NCBI GenBank assembly: GCA_006228005.1
Contig: VDHG01000023.1
Coordinates: 1-39,756, forward strand
Reading direction: 5' to 3'
Length of the DNA stretch: 39,756 nucleotides
Origin: Testudinibacter crocodili
Lineage (GTDB): Bacteria > Pseudomonadota > Gammaproteobacteria > Enterobacterales > Pasteurellaceae
Part shown: positions 1 through 9,281 of the stretch, one piece after another
Layout of the letters: each line of letters begins with the position of its first letter
How positions within the stretch are numbered: position 1 is the stretch's first letter
Translations under genes and position numbers: made by a program
Notes under the pieces: generated by a model
What the model saw: the letters and a program-made list of their open reading frames with translations, nothing else
Told to the model about the DNA's origin: nothing
Databases searched by the model: none

Positions 1-567
1 GCTATATTAGTGGGCACCGGTATTCCACTGTTTGCGTATTTATTGTGGCAGCTTTCCACTCACGGCGTATTGAGCCAAAGCCAATTTTTGCAGATTTTAC
101 AGCAAGATCCCACCTTAAACGGCTTGGTGAATGCAACGCGTGAAATCACCGGTAGCACGGTGTTGAGTGAAGCGATTCGAGTATTCTCATCGTTGGCGTT
201 GATTACCTCATTTTTAGGGGTGGCATTGAGTCTGTTTGACTGTTTAAAAGATCTGCTTAATCGAGTCAAAGTACGCTCAAATCGCGCTTCATTGGGTTTA
301 TTAACATTCTTGCCGCCACTGGTGTTTGCGCTGTTCTATCCTGAAGGTTTTATTATGGCACTCAACGGTGCCGGGGTGATGTTTGCTTTTTACGGACTGG
401 TGTTGCCGGTCGGTTTGGCTTGGAAAGCACGACGCCAGTCACCTAACTTAGCGTATCGGGTATGGGGTGGCAATCCGTCGCTGCTGTTTGCCTTATTATT
501 GGGTATATTGATTATTGCAATTCCATTTTTGGTGGATAAAGGCTATTTGCCACATGTGATTGGTTAG
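1..567 (+). CDS. tyrP: Aromatic amino acid permease, TyrP-like, C-terminal part (5' truncated by window)
   Basis: The reading frame is open from the first base, so the gene begins outside the window and about 188 residues remain. The product is a hydrophobic inner-membrane protein with about five membrane segments in the visible part. The segment SFLGVALSLFDCLKD matches the conserved motif of the hydroxy/aromatic amino acid permease family (TyrP, Mtr, TnaB), which imports aromatic amino acids by proton symport. The GTG at position 10 is an internal valine codon and not a start. The fit to TyrP rather than Mtr is a judgement from overall resemblance, so substrate specificity is uncertain. A terminator hairpin made of two opposed uptake sequences follows the stop. 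Confidence 0.75.
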   Translation, partial: AILVGTGIPLFAYLLWQLSTHGVLSQSQFLQILQQDPTLNGLVNATREITGSTVLSEAIRVFSSLALITSFLGVALSLFDCLKDLLNRVKVRSNRASLGLLTFLPPLVFALFYPEGFIMALNGAGVMFAFYGLVLPVGLAWKARRQSPNLAYRVWGGNPSLLFALLLGILIIAIPFLVDKGYLPHVIG

Positions 568-598
568 GTAATCGCTTAGCAATAAAATCAGTAACAGC

Positions 599-650
599 AA
601 GTGCGGTGGCGTCAGGCAACCGCACTTTTGCATTGAATGCCTTGCAAAAG
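599..650. terminator. Inverted uptake-sequence pair acting as terminator, with overlapping second hairpin
   Basis: AAGTGCGGT at 599-607 and its complement at 619-627 form a perfect 9-bp stem with an 11-base loop, followed by TTTT on the plus strand. A second inverted repeat, CTTTTGCA (625-632) with TGCAAAAG (643-650), overlaps the first by three bases, so the two hairpins exclude each other in part. The site lies between the convergent permease gene and nadK and could terminate both. Confidence 0.65.
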
Positions 651-651
651 A

Positions 652-1578
652 TTAAAACAGTTTTTGTAGCCAACCTAATTTGGCACTCAGCACATTAAAA
701 TAGTTGTAGTCGTTCAAATGTAGCAACCGTAGCGTATCTTGGCTTTTACGCACGATGATTTTGTCGTCCGGTGAAAAGGCGTGCGCCACTTGGCTGTCAC
801 AGCTGATTTCCAGCTGACGCACTGTATATTGGGCAAAGCGCAGCGAAATCACACTGTTGCCGTCGATCACTAACGGGCGCGAAGAGAGGGTGTGTGGAAA
901 CATCGGCACTAAGGCGATGGCGTTGAGCTGTGGGGTCAAAATCGGTCCGCCGGCAGACAACGAATAAGCGGTTGAGCCGGTCGGCGTTGAAATGATCAAA
1001 CCGTCGGAACGTTGCGAGAACGCAAATTTGTCATCAATATACACTTGAAAATCGATCATATGCGCGATTTTTGCCGGATGAATCACCACCTCATTGACGG
1101 CATTATTCAGATTAATCAACTCATTATCACGTTCGACCATCGCTTCCAGCAGAAACCGCTCTTCGATAAAATACTCGCCTTCTTCCAAACAAGAGTGTAG
1201 TTGCGAATAGGCATGTTTCGGATCAATATCGGTTAAAAATCCCAAATGTCCACGATTAATACCGATGACAGCGATGTCGTAGCGTGCCAAAATCCGTGCA
1301 GTACCTAGCATATTGCCGTCACCCCCGATTACAATCGCCAAATCTGCTTTTTCACCAATTTGTTCAATCGGGGCAATATGTTCCTCAGGAATCGAGAGAT
1401 CTTTGCCGATATCTTTTTCCACCAACACTTGGTAGTGCCGTTCACTTAACCATTGGTAGATGTTTTTGTGCATTTGCAGCGCATTATCGTTTCTCGGTCG
1501 TCCGACCAAGCCGATGGTATGAAAGTTACGCTTGCCTTGTTGGGGTGCATTGGCGCTTGAAGAAAAAGAATTGTGCAT
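652..1578 (-). CDS. nadK: NAD kinase
   Basis: The 308-residue cytosolic enzyme phosphorylates NAD+ to NADP+. The nucleotide-binding GGDGN motif is at residues 85-89, with the catalytic aspartate expected at D87. [13 protein letters not shown] and [22 protein letters not shown] are family hallmarks. It is slightly longer than E. coli NadK (292 residues) because of a low-complexity N-terminal extension, [18 protein letters not shown]. No good ribosome-binding site is visible before this ATG, and the next in-frame Met (residue 36) would remove conserved sequence, so the start is kept with some doubt. It is divergent from grpE, the same arrangement as in E. coli. Confidence 0.95.
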   Translation of the reverse strand: MHNSFSSSANAPQQGKRNFHTIGLVGRPRNDNALQMHKNIYQWLSERHYQVLVEKDIGKDLSIPEEHIAPIEQIGEKADLAIVIGGDGNMLGTARILARYDIAVIGINRGHLGFLTDIDPKHAYSQLHSCLEEGEYFIEERFLLEAMVERDNELINLNNAVNEVVIHPAKIAHMIDFQVYIDDKFAFSQRSDGLIISTPTGSTAYSLSAGGPILTPQLNAIALVPMFPHTLSSRPLVIDGNSVISLRFAQYTVRQLEISCDSQVAHAFSPDDKIIVRKSQDTLRLLHLNDYNYFNVLSAKLGWLQKLF

Positions 1579-1625
1579 TTATTTTGCTCGTAAAAAACAG
1601 TAACAGACATAAAAGTCAGATAGTG

Positions 1626-1653
1626 CTTGAAATCGTCATTTTAAACCCTATAT
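1626..1653 (+). promoter_or_regulatory. Candidate sigma-32 heat-shock promoter for grpE
   Basis: CTTGAAA at 1626-1632 is a perfect sigma-32 -35 element. After a 13-base spacer comes CCCTATAT (1646-1653), which matches the -10 consensus CCCCATNT at all but one fixed position. It lies about 115 bases upstream of grpE in the gap shared with nadK. GrpE is a classic sigma-32 target, so function and sequence agree. The assignment is by eye only. Confidence 0.7.
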
Positions 1654-1767
1654 TAACAAAAAGAGTTACAATTGAAAGCACTATTCACCGGATAAAATTG
1701 AGCTAAAGTGCGGTTTTTTCGGTAGAATAAGTAAATTTGATTTATTTCAGTCTGTATGGAGAAAAAA

Positions 1768-2343
1768 ATGTCTGAGTTAGCCGAAGAAAAAGATCTAGAA
1801 ACGACCATCGAAGACGCTGCGAAAGCAGAGGAACAATTACCGGAAGTGACGGGTGATCCGTTAGAAGAGGCGATTGCACGGGTTCAGGAGCTGGAGGAGC
1901 AACTGGAACAGAGCGATAAACGAGTGCAAGATGTCCAACTGCGTAGCCGTGCCGAGATAGAAAATATCCGTCGCCGTGCAGAGCAAGATGTTGAAAAAGC
2001 ACATAATTTCGCCTTGGAGAAATTTGCTAAAGAACTCTTGGAAGTGATTGATAATTTAGAACGTGCGCTTGACTTAAACACCCAAACCATCGGTGACGAT
2101 GCGGGTAAAGCCATTTTTGACGGTGTTGAACTAACCTACAAATCGTTATTATCGACGGTGAATAAATTCGGCATTGAAGCTGTCGGTGCAGTGGGTGAAA
2201 CGTTTAATCCAGAGTTGCACCAAGCAATTTCGATGCAGCCGAGTGAAGGGTTTACCACGAATCAGATTACACAAGTGCTACAAAAAGGTTACTTGTTAAA
2301 CGGAAGAGTTATTCGTCCGGCAATGGTGATGGTTGCAGCTTAG
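1768..2343 (+). CDS. grpE: Nucleotide exchange factor GrpE
   Basis: GrpE is the cytosolic co-chaperone that releases ADP from DnaK. The N-terminal part is acidic and forms a long coiled coil (about residues 25-80, including [20 protein letters not shown]). It is followed by the conserved [16 protein letters not shown] segment, and the beta-wing domain ends in [13 protein letters not shown], typical of the family. I choose the ATG at 1768 (191 residues) rather than the in-frame ATG at 1756, because GGAG at 1758-1761 lies six bases before it and overlaps the upstream ATG. A heat-shock promoter precedes the gene and a strong terminator follows. Confidence 0.95.
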   Translation: MSELAEEKDLETTIEDAAKAEEQLPEVTGDPLEEAIARVQELEEQLEQSDKRVQDVQLRSRAEIENIRRRAEQDVEKAHNFALEKFAKELLEVIDNLERALDLNTQTIGDDAGKAIFDGVELTYKSLLSTVNKFGIEAVGAVGETFNPELHQAISMQPSEGFTTNQITQVLQKGYLLNGRVIRPAMVMVAA

Positions 2344-2373
2344 GTGTGGCTTAACCACCCATTTTTAAGTAAC

Positions 2374-2395
2374 AGGCGGGATTTTCCCGCCTTTT
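2374..2395 (+). terminator. Intrinsic terminator of grpE
   Basis: AGGCGGG (2374-2380) pairs with CCCGCCT (2386-2392) across a five-base loop and is followed by a run of T. It is a classic Rho-independent terminator 30 bases after the grpE stop. Confidence 0.9.
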
Positions 2396-2416
2396 TGCTG
2401 CATGTAAAATTTTGCT

Positions 2417-2444
2417 ACGCAAAGCTTGTCTTTTTTTGTACAAT
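2417..2444 (+). promoter_or_regulatory. Candidate PurR operator and -10 element ahead of cvpA-purF
   Basis: ACGCAAA at 2417-2423 is a perfect left half of the PurR box (ACGCAAACG-type). The right half up to 2432 is degenerate, and the centre is GC rather than CG. TACAAT at 2439-2444 is a good -10 hexamer, but no convincing -35 is seen. A repressor bound here would overlap the promoter. PurR control of cvpA-purF is known in E. coli; its presence here is inferred. Confidence 0.4.
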
Positions 2445-2500
2445 AATCCGTCTTGACCATAATGAATGGCTAATTTCTTTTATTTCCCAAGAGTTGTTAC

Positions 2501-2992
2501 ATGATTGATTACATCATTATCGGCATTATTGTTTTCTCTTTAATCGTCAGTTTATTGCGTGGTTTTGTGAGAGAGGTGATGTCGCTTGCCAGCTGGGTGG
2601 TTGCGTTCATCGTTGCCAGCCGTTTTTATCCCTATCTTGCCAGTATGTTGACCCAGATAGAATCTGAAAATATTCGTATTGGCGTTGCCGTTACCATTCT
2701 GTTTATCTGTAGTTTGATTGTTGGCGCAATTATTAATTATATTATCGGTCAATTGGTGGATAAAACCGGACTCAGCGGCACCGATAGGGTGCTGGGTGCT
2801 TGTTTTGGCGTACTGCGCGGCGTATTAATTGTTGCTGCGTTACTGTTTTGTGCGGATACTTTTACCAGTTTTGGGCAATCTGAACTGTGGAAAAGTTCAA
2901 AATTAATACCGCACTTTGGCTTTGTGGTAGAGTGGTTCTTCCAACAATTGCAACAAAATTCTTCATTTTTGACCCCTAACTTTAACCGTTAA
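2501..2992 (+). CDS. cvpA: CvpA family inner-membrane protein
   Basis: The 163-residue protein has about four predicted membrane helices (roughly residues 4-22, 28-45, 63-85 and 100-118) and opens with [26 protein letters not shown], cut here into [13 protein letters not shown] and LLRGFVREV. This is the hallmark of CvpA, originally named for colicin V production. It is linked to envelope homeostasis in some Enterobacteria, but its biochemical role is not established. It sits 38 bases upstream of purF as in E. coli and H. influenzae, which suggests co-transcription under purine control. An uptake sequence lies in the coding region near 2908. Confidence 0.9.
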   Translation: MIDYIIIGIIVFSLIVSLLRGFVREVMSLASWVVAFIVASRFYPYLASMLTQIESENIRIGVAVTILFICSLIVGAIINYIIGQLVDKTGLSGTDRVLGACFGVLRGVLIVAALLFCADTFTSFGQSELWKSSKLIPHFGFVVEWFFQQLQQNSSFLTPNFNR

Positions 2993-3030
2993 CGGATCCC
3001 TTGGGACGAACTGAAAAGGACAAACAAAAC

Positions 3031-4545
3031 ATGTGTGGAATTATTGGCATTATTGGGCAAACACCAGTTAATCAGGCTATTTACGACGGACTGACCGTGT
3101 TGCAACATCGTGGACAAGATGCTGCTGGGATTGTCACTGTAGACGATGAAAATCGCTTTCGATTACGTAAAGCCAATGGTTTGGTGAGTGATATTTTTCA
3201 ACAAATCCATATGCTGCGGTTGCAGGGCAATGCCGGAATCGGGCATGTTCGTTACCCGACTGCCGGCAGTTCCAGCGTTTCGGAAGCGCAGCCGTTTTAT
3301 GTCAATTCACCCTACGGGCTGACATTGGTACACAATGGCAACCTCACCAACTCCGATGAACTAAAACAGACATTGTTCACCTTAGCCCGCCGCCATGTTA
3401 ATACTAATTCCGATTCTGAAGCCCTGCTGAATATTCTTGCCTATCATTTAGATTACAGCGCCAGTCTGGATTTGCAAGCGGAGGACATTTTCAACGCTAT
3501 TCGCAAAACCCATGCAGATATTCGTGGTGCGTATGCCTGTGTGGCGATGATTATCGGTTTTGGCATGGTTGCCTTTCGTGATCCTTATGGCATTCGCCCA
3601 CTGGTGTTGGGCAAACGGAGTTTAGATAACGGGATAACAGAGTATGCTTTTGCATCAGAAAGCGTAGCGTTAGATGCGATTGGTTTTGAATTTGTGCGCG
3701 ATGTTAAACCGGGCGAAGCGATTTATGTCACTTTCGACGGTCAGTTTTATTCTGAACAGTGTGCGGCCAGTCCGGATTTGTGTCCGTGTATTTTCGAATA
3801 TGTGTATTTTGCCCGTCCAGACTCCTGTATTGATGGTGTGTCGGTGTACGCTGCCCGAGTGCATATGGGGGAACGTTTAGGCAAGAAAATCGCTAAAGAG
3901 TGGCAAGGATTGGAGATTGATGTGGTGATTCCGATTCCGGAAACGTCAACCGATATTGCATTGCGAATTGCTCGGGAATTGGACGTGCCGTATCGTCAAG
4001 GTTATGTTAAGAACCGTTATGTCGGGCGAACGTTTATTATGCCGGGGCAAGAGCAGCGCAGAAATTCCGTGCGCCGCAAATTAAATACCATTTCTTCTGA
4101 ATTTAAAGGCAAAAATGTGCTATTGGTGGACGATTCAATTGTGCGCGGCACGACTTCAGAACAAATTGTTGAAATGGCACGTCATGCCGGTGCCAAAAAA
4201 GTCTATTTTGCGTCAGCGGCACCGGAAATTCGCTACCCAAATGTGTATGGCATTGATATGCCTGCTGCAAGCGAGCTGATCGCTTATAATCGTAGCGTCG
4301 AACAGATTGCCGAGCTGATAGGGGTTGATCGTTTAATTTTCCAAGACTTACAAGATTTGATTGAATCGGTGCAGCAAGAAAATCCATCGATTCAGCATTT
4401 TGATGCGTCGGTGTTTACCGGTGAGTATATTACCGGCGATGTGTCTAAAGCGTACCTGGACAATATTGCCTTTGCTCGTAATGATAGCGCCAAACAGCAG
4501 CAGGCAAAAGATGCGACCAACCTTGAAATACACAATGAACGATAA
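3031..4545 (+). CDS. purF: Amidophosphoribosyltransferase (glutamine PRPP amidotransferase)
   Basis: PurF catalyses the first committed step of purine synthesis, converting PRPP and glutamine to phosphoribosylamine. The start is ATG 3031, giving MCGIIGI, because the family uses Cys2 as the N-terminal nucleophile after Met removal; the frame is open further upstream from a TTG at 3001, but that would bury the cysteine. The glutaminase domain (about 1-235) contains the HRGQDAAGI and HNGNLTN motifs. The PRPP-binding motif [13 protein letters not shown] lies in the phosphoribosyltransferase domain. At 504 residues it has the usual length. The end overlaps the start of ubiX by 11 bases. Confidence 0.97.
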   Translation: MCGIIGIIGQTPVNQAIYDGLTVLQHRGQDAAGIVTVDDENRFRLRKANGLVSDIFQQIHMLRLQGNAGIGHVRYPTAGSSSVSEAQPFYVNSPYGLTLVHNGNLTNSDELKQTLFTLARRHVNTNSDSEALLNILAYHLDYSASLDLQAEDIFNAIRKTHADIRGAYACVAMIIGFGMVAFRDPYGIRPLVLGKRSLDNGITEYAFASESVALDAIGFEFVRDVKPGEAIYVTFDGQFYSEQCAASPDLCPCIFEYVYFARPDSCIDGVSVYAARVHMGERLGKKIAKEWQGLEIDVVIPIPETSTDIALRIARELDVPYRQGYVKNRYVGRTFIMPGQEQRRNSVRRKLNTISSEFKGKNVLLVDDSIVRGTTSEQIVEMARHAGAKKVYFASAAPEIRYPNVYGIDMPAASELIAYNRSVEQIAELIGVDRLIFQDLQDLIESVQQENPSIQHFDASVFTGEYITGDVSKAYLDNIAFARNDSAKQQQAKDATNLEIHNER

Positions 4546-5161
4546 CAATCTAAGCCGTAATGTGAACAGTAAGCAGAACGAAAAAAAATCGCGCTTGATT
4601 GTTGCTATCAGCGGCGCATCGGGGGCGATTTATGCGATTCGGCTGCTGGAAGTGTTGCAGCAAAGCGAAATTGAAACCCATCTGATTATCAGCAATGCGG
4701 CGCGACAAACCATTGCGATGGAAACCGAGTATAGCGTGCAGCAAGTGCGGCAACTCGCTAGCGTGAACTATGATATTCGTGATATTGGCGCGGCGATTTC
4801 CTCCGGCTCATACCGCACTTTGGGCATGGTTATCGTGCCCTGTTCGATCAAAACCTTATCGGCAATTGCCCACTGTTACAGTGATGATTTGATCAGCCGT
4901 GCTGCCGATGTGTGTTTAAAAGAGCGCAAGCCGCTGCATCTATGCGTGCGTGAAACGCCGCTACATTTGGGGCATTTGCGTTTGTTGAGCCAAGCCGCAG
5001 AAATCGGCGCCCAGATTACGCCGCTGATGCCTGCGTTCTACCACCAGCCGAAAACCATCGATGACATTATTAATCAAAGTATTAATCGACTGCTCGACCA
5101 GTTTGAAATTGAGCTGCCGCAGGATTTATTTCAGCGTTGGTGTGGAAGCATCGCCAATTAA
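4535..5161 (+). CDS. ubiX: Flavin prenyltransferase UbiX
   Basis: UbiX attaches a dimethylallyl group to FMN to make prenylated FMN, the cofactor of the decarboxylase UbiD in ubiquinone synthesis. The core begins at [21 protein letters not shown], a flavodoxin-like FMN-binding motif (split here: [14 protein letters not shown]). [15 protein letters not shown] and [18 protein letters not shown] are also family signatures. The ATG at 4535 gives 208 residues, with about 20 polar residues before the core; E. coli UbiX is 189 residues. A GTG at 4562 would give 199. The frame is open further back inside purF, but nothing supports a start there. Its stop overlaps that of convergent moeB within TTAA. 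Confidence 0.93.
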   Translation: MNDNNLSRNVNSKQNEKKSRLIVAISGASGAIYAIRLLEVLQQSEIETHLIISNAARQTIAMETEYSVQQVRQLASVNYDIRDIGAAISSGSYRTLGMVIVPCSIKTLSAIAHCYSDDLISRAADVCLKERKPLHLCVRETPLHLGHLRLLSQAAEIGAQITPLMPAFYHQPKTIDDIINQSINRLLDQFEIELPQDLFQRWCGSIAN

Positions 5162-5880
5162 GCCGGCAATTTCAGCTCTCGTACCGACATGGTTAAGCCA
5201 TCGATCAGCAACAAGCGTCCACACAGGTTTTTACCGATATTTAACCGCACTTTGATCGCTTCTAGCGCCTGAATCGAACCGACAATACCGACGACAGGCG
5301 CCATAATTCCGGCTTCGACGCAGCTGAGTGTACTGTCGCCAAATAATCGGCTCAACGTGCGGTAAGTTGGCGTGTTCGGTTGATAACTGAACACTGAAAC
5401 CTGCCCTTCAAAACGGATGGCTGCGCCAGAGACCAACGGAATTTTATGCTGTTCACAACAGCGATCTAGACTATTACGGATATCTACATTGTCAGTACAA
5501 TCCAAAACAACATCAAACTGAGTGACAACGTCACTTAATTCAGCTTCGCTCAATTGTTTATCAATGGTTTGAATCTCAATATGTGGGTTGAGTTGCTGCA
5601 ATGCCAGCTGTGCCGACCGCACTTTGGGCATCTCCAAGCGGCTGTCGTTATGCAGCACTTGGCGTTGCAGATTCGACAGCGACACAATATCAAAATCCAG
5701 CAGCGTCAAATGCCCAACCCCTGCCGTTGCCAGGTATTGTGCTGCCGCACAACCCAAACCACCTAAACCGACAATCAGCATTCTGCTGTCTTTCAGTGTT
5801 TCTTGCCCGTCAAAATCAACGGCTTTTAAGATGATTTGGCGGTTATAACGCAGCGTTTCCTGATAGCTTAGCTCGCTCAT
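5158..5880 (-). CDS. moeB: Molybdopterin-synthase adenylyltransferase MoeB, lacking the zinc-cysteine tetrad
   Basis: MoeB adenylates the C-terminal glycine of MoaD so that it can be thiocarboxylated for molybdopterin synthesis. The E1-like nucleotide-binding motif GLGGLG is at residues 38-43, and DCTDN at 128-132 binds the adenylate. The sequence ends ELKLPA at residue 240, without the NPGCEVC-type tail of E. coli MoeB. The internal CxxC is replaced by T172-Y-R-T175, so the structural zinc site appears lost. The conserved Cys187 in SCVEAG is kept. It lies 13 bases downstream of moeA on the same strand and is presumably one operon with it. ThiF is a less likely alternative given the moeA neighbour. 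Confidence 0.92.
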   Translation of the reverse strand: MSELSYQETLRYNRQIILKAVDFDGQETLKDSRMLIVGLGGLGCAAAQYLATAGVGHLTLLDFDIVSLSNLQRQVLHNDSRLEMPKVRSAQLALQQLNPHIEIQTIDKQLSEAELSDVVTQFDVVLDCTDNVDIRNSLDRCCEQHKIPLVSGAAIRFEGQVSVFSYQPNTPTYRTLSRLFGDSTLSCVEAGIMAPVVGIVGSIQALEAIKVRLNIGKNLCGRLLLIDGLTMSVRELKLPA

Positions 5881-5893
5881 GCTTCATCGCCTT

Positions 5894-7135
5894 TTAGTTT
5901 AATGTGGTGTCAAAAGGTTCAATGATCACGTGTTCGCCGATTGCTACATTGCCACGTTCGCGTTCTAAAACGATAAAACAGTTGCTGGCGACAAACGCAC
6001 TGAACAAATGTGAGCCTTGAAAACCAACAGCGCGTACTTCAATTTGTCCATCATCATTGACATGGTAAAATCCGCGCTGAAAATCCAAACGCCCGACCGC
6101 TTTTTTTAACGGTGCGCTGCTGATGGCTTGCAGTTGAATCGGCTTTTGCCACTGGCTGAAACCGCTTAAACGGGCAAGAACCGGCTGAACCAATTGGTAA
6201 AACGTCACTAGCGCAGAAACCGGATTGCCGGGCAGTCCGCAGAACCAAGCGTTTTCTAATTTACCGAACGCAAATGGTTTGCCCGGTTTTATCGCTAATT
6301 TCCAGAAGTTGACTTGTCCCAGTTTTTCCAGCACGGTTTTGGTAAAATCGGCTTCACCAACTGAAACGCCGCCGCTGGTGATCACCAAATCCGCTTGTTG
6401 CTGCGCCTGGTTGAACTTTTGTTCAAATAACGCTTCATCGTCAGGTAAAATACCGTAGTCTAAAATTTCACAGCCCCATTTTTGCAGCATTAATTGCACT
6501 GCAAATCGATTGGTATCATAAATTTGCCCAGCCTTGAGCGGTTTACCGACGCTGATTAATTCATCACCGGTAGAGATCAGCGCCACTTTGACTCGTTTAA
6601 ATACCCGAAGTTGTTCGATACCAAGTGAAGCCAGCAACGGCAGCGAAACTGCGGTCAATTTCGCCCCTTGTTGCAAAACCACTTCGCCACGTTTAACATC
6701 TTCACCCTCCCGACGGATATTTTGTCCGGTTTTGATTGCAGCTTTGACATCTGCGTTAAACCGCACTTTGCCGTCGGCATCAATTTCAGCCTGTTCCTGC
6801 ATAATCACCGCGTCACAACCGAGCGGAATCATGGCACCGGTCATGATTCTGACCGCACTTTTGGCTGGTAAATCGGCGTTAAACGGTGTTCCGGCAAAAC
6901 TTTTTCCGGCAATCGGTAATGGTTGCCCATCTGCTAAATCTGCGATTCGTACCGCATAACCATCCATGGCGGAATTGTCAAAACTCGGTACATTAATCGG
7001 CGAACAGATATCTTCGGCACAAATGCGGTTTTGTGCTGCCATCAGCGTCAATATTTCAGTTTGGCCGGCGTCTGGTGCAGGGAGAGCATTCAACATTTGT
7101 TGTAAGGCTTGATCTAACGAGAGCAAGTTATTCAT
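5894..7135 (-). CDS. moeA: Molybdopterin molybdenumtransferase MoeA
   Basis: MoeA inserts molybdate into adenylated molybdopterin, the last step of molybdenum cofactor synthesis. At 413 residues it is the usual length. Visible signatures are SFDNSAMDGYAVR near residues 50-62, RIMTGAMIP near 95, the STGDEL motif near 190, TSGGVSVGEADF near 254 and CGLPGNPVSA near 300. A good ribosome-binding site (AGAGGA) precedes the ATG on the minus strand. It is divergent from folE and upstream of moeB. Two uptake sequences lie inside the gene near 6762 and 6851. Confidence 0.96.
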   Translation of the reverse strand: MNNLLSLDQALQQMLNALPAPDAGQTEILTLMAAQNRICAEDICSPINVPSFDNSAMDGYAVRIADLADGQPLPIAGKSFAGTPFNADLPAKSAVRIMTGAMIPLGCDAVIMQEQAEIDADGKVRFNADVKAAIKTGQNIRREGEDVKRGEVVLQQGAKLTAVSLPLLASLGIEQLRVFKRVKVALISTGDELISVGKPLKAGQIYDTNRFAVQLMLQKWGCEILDYGILPDDEALFEQKFNQAQQQADLVITSGGVSVGEADFTKTVLEKLGQVNFWKLAIKPGKPFAFGKLENAWFCGLPGNPVSALVTFYQLVQPVLARLSGFSQWQKPIQLQAISSAPLKKAVGRLDFQRGFYHVNDDGQIEVRAVGFQGSHLFSAFVASNCFIVLERERGNVAIGEHVIIEPFDTTLN

Positions 7136-7212
7136 TTTAATCCTCTATTTCTTTAATAGTTTTATAATTCCGATATTTGGGTTATTTTAGCTTAAATTCC
7201 ACATTCTTGCAT

Positions 7213-7240
7213 TTGCCTATTAAGTTAACTTTGCTAGAAT
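7213..7240 (+). promoter_or_regulatory. Candidate sigma-70 promoter of folE
   Basis: TTGCCT (7213-7218) and TAGAAT (7235-7240) are separated by 16 bases, about 30 bases upstream of the folE start. Both hexamers are reasonable but not perfect matches. Confidence 0.45.
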
Positions 7241-7269
7241 AACAAACTTGATTTTAACTGGAGTAATAA

Positions 7270-7926
7270 ATGAGCAACATTTCTGCTGAAGCCGCCAGAG
7301 TGCGTGATGCCTTGATAGCAAAAGGCATCGAAACCCCGATGAAAAGCGTCGCCTTAAGTTTAAATGAACGTCGCAAACAAATTGAGAGTCATATGCGTGA
7401 AGTGATTCAACTGATCGGCTTGGATTTGAGCGATGACAGTATTGAAGAAACGCCGGGTAGAATGGCTAAAATGTATCTCGATGAAATCTTCACTGGCATG
7501 GATTATGCCAATTTTCCTAAAATCACCACGATTCGTAACCGTATGAAAGTCAGTGAAATGGTGTTGGTGAACGACATCACGCTGACCAGCACCTGCGAAC
7601 ACCATTTTGTTACCATCGACGGGCAAGTTTCGGTGGCGTATTACCCGAAAGACTGGGTGATCGGCTTGTCTAAAATCAATCGAGTGGTCTCTTTTTTGGC
7701 GCAACGCCCCCAAGTGCAAGAACGCTTAACCGAGCAGGTGTTGACCGCACTTCAGGCAATTTTGCAAACAGATGATGTGGCAGTTTATGTTAAAGCGACC
7801 CATTTTTGTGTCAAATGCCGCGGTATTAAGGATACTAATAGTTACACCGTCACATCAGCGTTTGGTGGCGTATTCTTAGAAGATCGTGAAACCCGCAAAG
7901 AGTTTTTGGGATTGATTAGTAAATAA
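7270..7926 (+). CDS. folE: GTP cyclohydrolase I
   Basis: FolE converts GTP to 7,8-dihydroneopterin triphosphate, the entry step of folate synthesis. Zinc ligands expected for the family are present at C109 and H112 (in TCEHHF) and C180 (in CVKCRG). The 218-residue length is normal for the E. coli type. GGAG lies seven to eight bases before the ATG. It is transcribed alone, divergent from moeA, and ends at a hairpin terminator. An uptake sequence occurs within the gene near 7747 and another just after it. Confidence 0.97.
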   Translation: MSNISAEAARVRDALIAKGIETPMKSVALSLNERRKQIESHMREVIQLIGLDLSDDSIEETPGRMAKMYLDEIFTGMDYANFPKITTIRNRMKVSEMVLVNDITLTSTCEHHFVTIDGQVSVAYYPKDWVIGLSKINRVVSFLAQRPQVQERLTEQVLTALQAILQTDDVAVYVKATHFCVKCRGIKDTNSYTVTSAFGGVFLEDRETRKEFLGLISK

Positions 7927-7970
7927 AACAATTAGATAAAATGCAGAAGTGCGGTTCTGAATTGTTCAAA

Positions 7971-8000
7971 AAATGGCTGTCGCTTGACCGCCATTTTTTT
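7971..8000 (+). terminator. Intrinsic terminator of folE
   Basis: AAATGGC (7971-7977) pairs with GCCATTT (7990-7996), followed by more T residues. It lies 45 bases after the folE stop. The remaining bases up to mreB (8001-8157) are AT-rich and probably carry the mre promoter, but I could not fix one. Confidence 0.8.
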
Positions 8001-8157
8001 ATGCTGTTATAGGCGTCAGAAAGATTGCTGCTGCCAACATGTACGCTATCGGCAATATTGTGATTTCAAGTTGTGGAATTAGTGGTTTTTTGGTACATTT
8101 AGCACAATTTTTTCGCCGTTCTCGGCTCAACCCTCTTTATCTTACATCGGAATTATT

Positions 8158-9207
8158 ATGTTTAAAAAAATTCGTGGTCTGTTTTCTAACGACCTTTCTA
8201 TCGATCTCGGCACGGCTAACACACTTATTTATGTTAAAGGGCAAGGGATCGTTCTGGATGAACCTTCAGTGGTGGCGATTCGTCAAGATCGTGCCGGCTC
8301 ACTGAAAAGTATTGCGGCAGTCGGGCGTGAAGCCAAGATGATGTTGGGACGCACGCCAAAAAGTATCGCTGCGATTCGTCCGATGAAAGACGGCGTGATT
8401 GCTGATTTTTTCGTCACTGAAAAAATGTTGCAATATTTTATCAAGCAAGTTCATCGTAACAATTTTATGCGTCCTAGCCCGCGCGTTTTAGTTTGTGTGC
8501 CTGCTGGTGCAACTCAAGTTGAGCGCCGTGCGATTAAAGAATCGGCAATCGGTGCCGGTGCGCGTGAAGTTTATTTGATCGAAGAGCCGATGGCAGCGGC
8601 AATTGGCGCTAAATTGCCGGTGTCTACTGCAACCGGTTCGATGGTAATCGATATTGGTGGTGGTACGACTGAAGTGGCGGTGATCTCGTTGAACGGTGTG
8701 GTGTATTCGTCTTCGGTACGTATCGGCGGCGATCGGTTTGATGAGGCAATTATTGCCTATGTTCGTCGCACATTTGGCTCTTCAATCGGTGAGGCAACGG
8801 CAGAACGGATTAAGCAAGAAATCGGTACTGCATATATCGATGAAGATGATGAAATCAAAGAGATTGAAGTTCATGGACATAACCTGGCTGAAGGTGCGCC
8901 ACGCAGCTTTAAACTGACTTCACGCGATGTGTTGGAAGCGATTCAACAACCGCTAAGCGGCATTGTGACAGCGGTTCGTACCGCACTTGAGTCCTGCCCA
9001 CCGGAATTGGCGGCAGATATTTTTGAACGTGGCATGGTGTTAACCGGCGGTGGTGCTTTGATGCCGAATATCGACAGACTGTTGTCGAAAGAGTCCGGTG
9101 TGCCGGTTATTGTTGCTGAAGATCCGTTGACTTGTGTGGCACGAGGCGGTGGTGAAGCGTTAGATATGATCGATATGCACGGTGGCGATATTTTCAGCGA
9201 TGACTAA
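8158..9207 (+). CDS. mreB: Rod-shape determining actin homologue MreB
   Basis: MreB is the bacterial actin that forms membrane-associated filaments and guides the elongasome. The 349 residues begin with the amphipathic MFKKIRGLF membrane-binding helix. Phosphate 1 motif [12 protein letters not shown], phosphate 2 motif [14 protein letters not shown] and the adenosine motif [12 protein letters not shown] near residue 299 are all present. It is the first gene of mreBCD. The gap to mreC is 74 bases and holds a terminator-like hairpin. A 267-base frame starting at 8039 overlaps its start and is not considered real. Confidence 0.98.
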   Translation: MFKKIRGLFSNDLSIDLGTANTLIYVKGQGIVLDEPSVVAIRQDRAGSLKSIAAVGREAKMMLGRTPKSIAAIRPMKDGVIADFFVTEKMLQYFIKQVHRNNFMRPSPRVLVCVPAGATQVERRAIKESAIGAGAREVYLIEEPMAAAIGAKLPVSTATGSMVIDIGGGTTEVAVISLNGVVYSSSVRIGGDRFDEAIIAYVRRTFGSSIGEATAERIKQEIGTAYIDEDDEIKEIEVHGHNLAEGAPRSFKLTSRDVLEAIQQPLSGIVTAVRTALESCPPELAADIFERGMVLTGGGALMPNIDRLLSKESGVPVIVAEDPLTCVARGGGEALDMIDMHGGDIFSDD

Positions 9208-9231
9208 TCGTTGAAACACTCTTTTTTTCAC

Positions 9232-9268
9232 AAGTGCGGTTTTAAGCCTATTAAAACCGCCACTTTTT
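9232..9268 (+). terminator. Imperfect uptake-sequence hairpin between mreB and mreC (possible attenuator)
   Basis: AAGTGCGGTTTTAA (9232-9245) pairs with TTAAAACCGC plus ACTT (9251-9265), with one bulged C at 9261 and a five-base loop, followed by T residues. It looks like a Rho-independent terminator inside the operon. It could let excess MreB be made relative to MreC and MreD. This role is inferred. Confidence 0.55.
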
Positions 9269-9281
9269 AGAGTAAAGCGCA

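Noticed and set aside
1284..1706. 140-residue plus-strand frame over the nadK start
   Set aside because: It is antisense to conserved NAD kinase sequence, including the GGDG motif.
8039..8305. 88-residue frame overlapping the mreB start
   Set aside because: It runs into mreB in another frame, has no ribosome-binding site and only superficially looks like a membrane protein.
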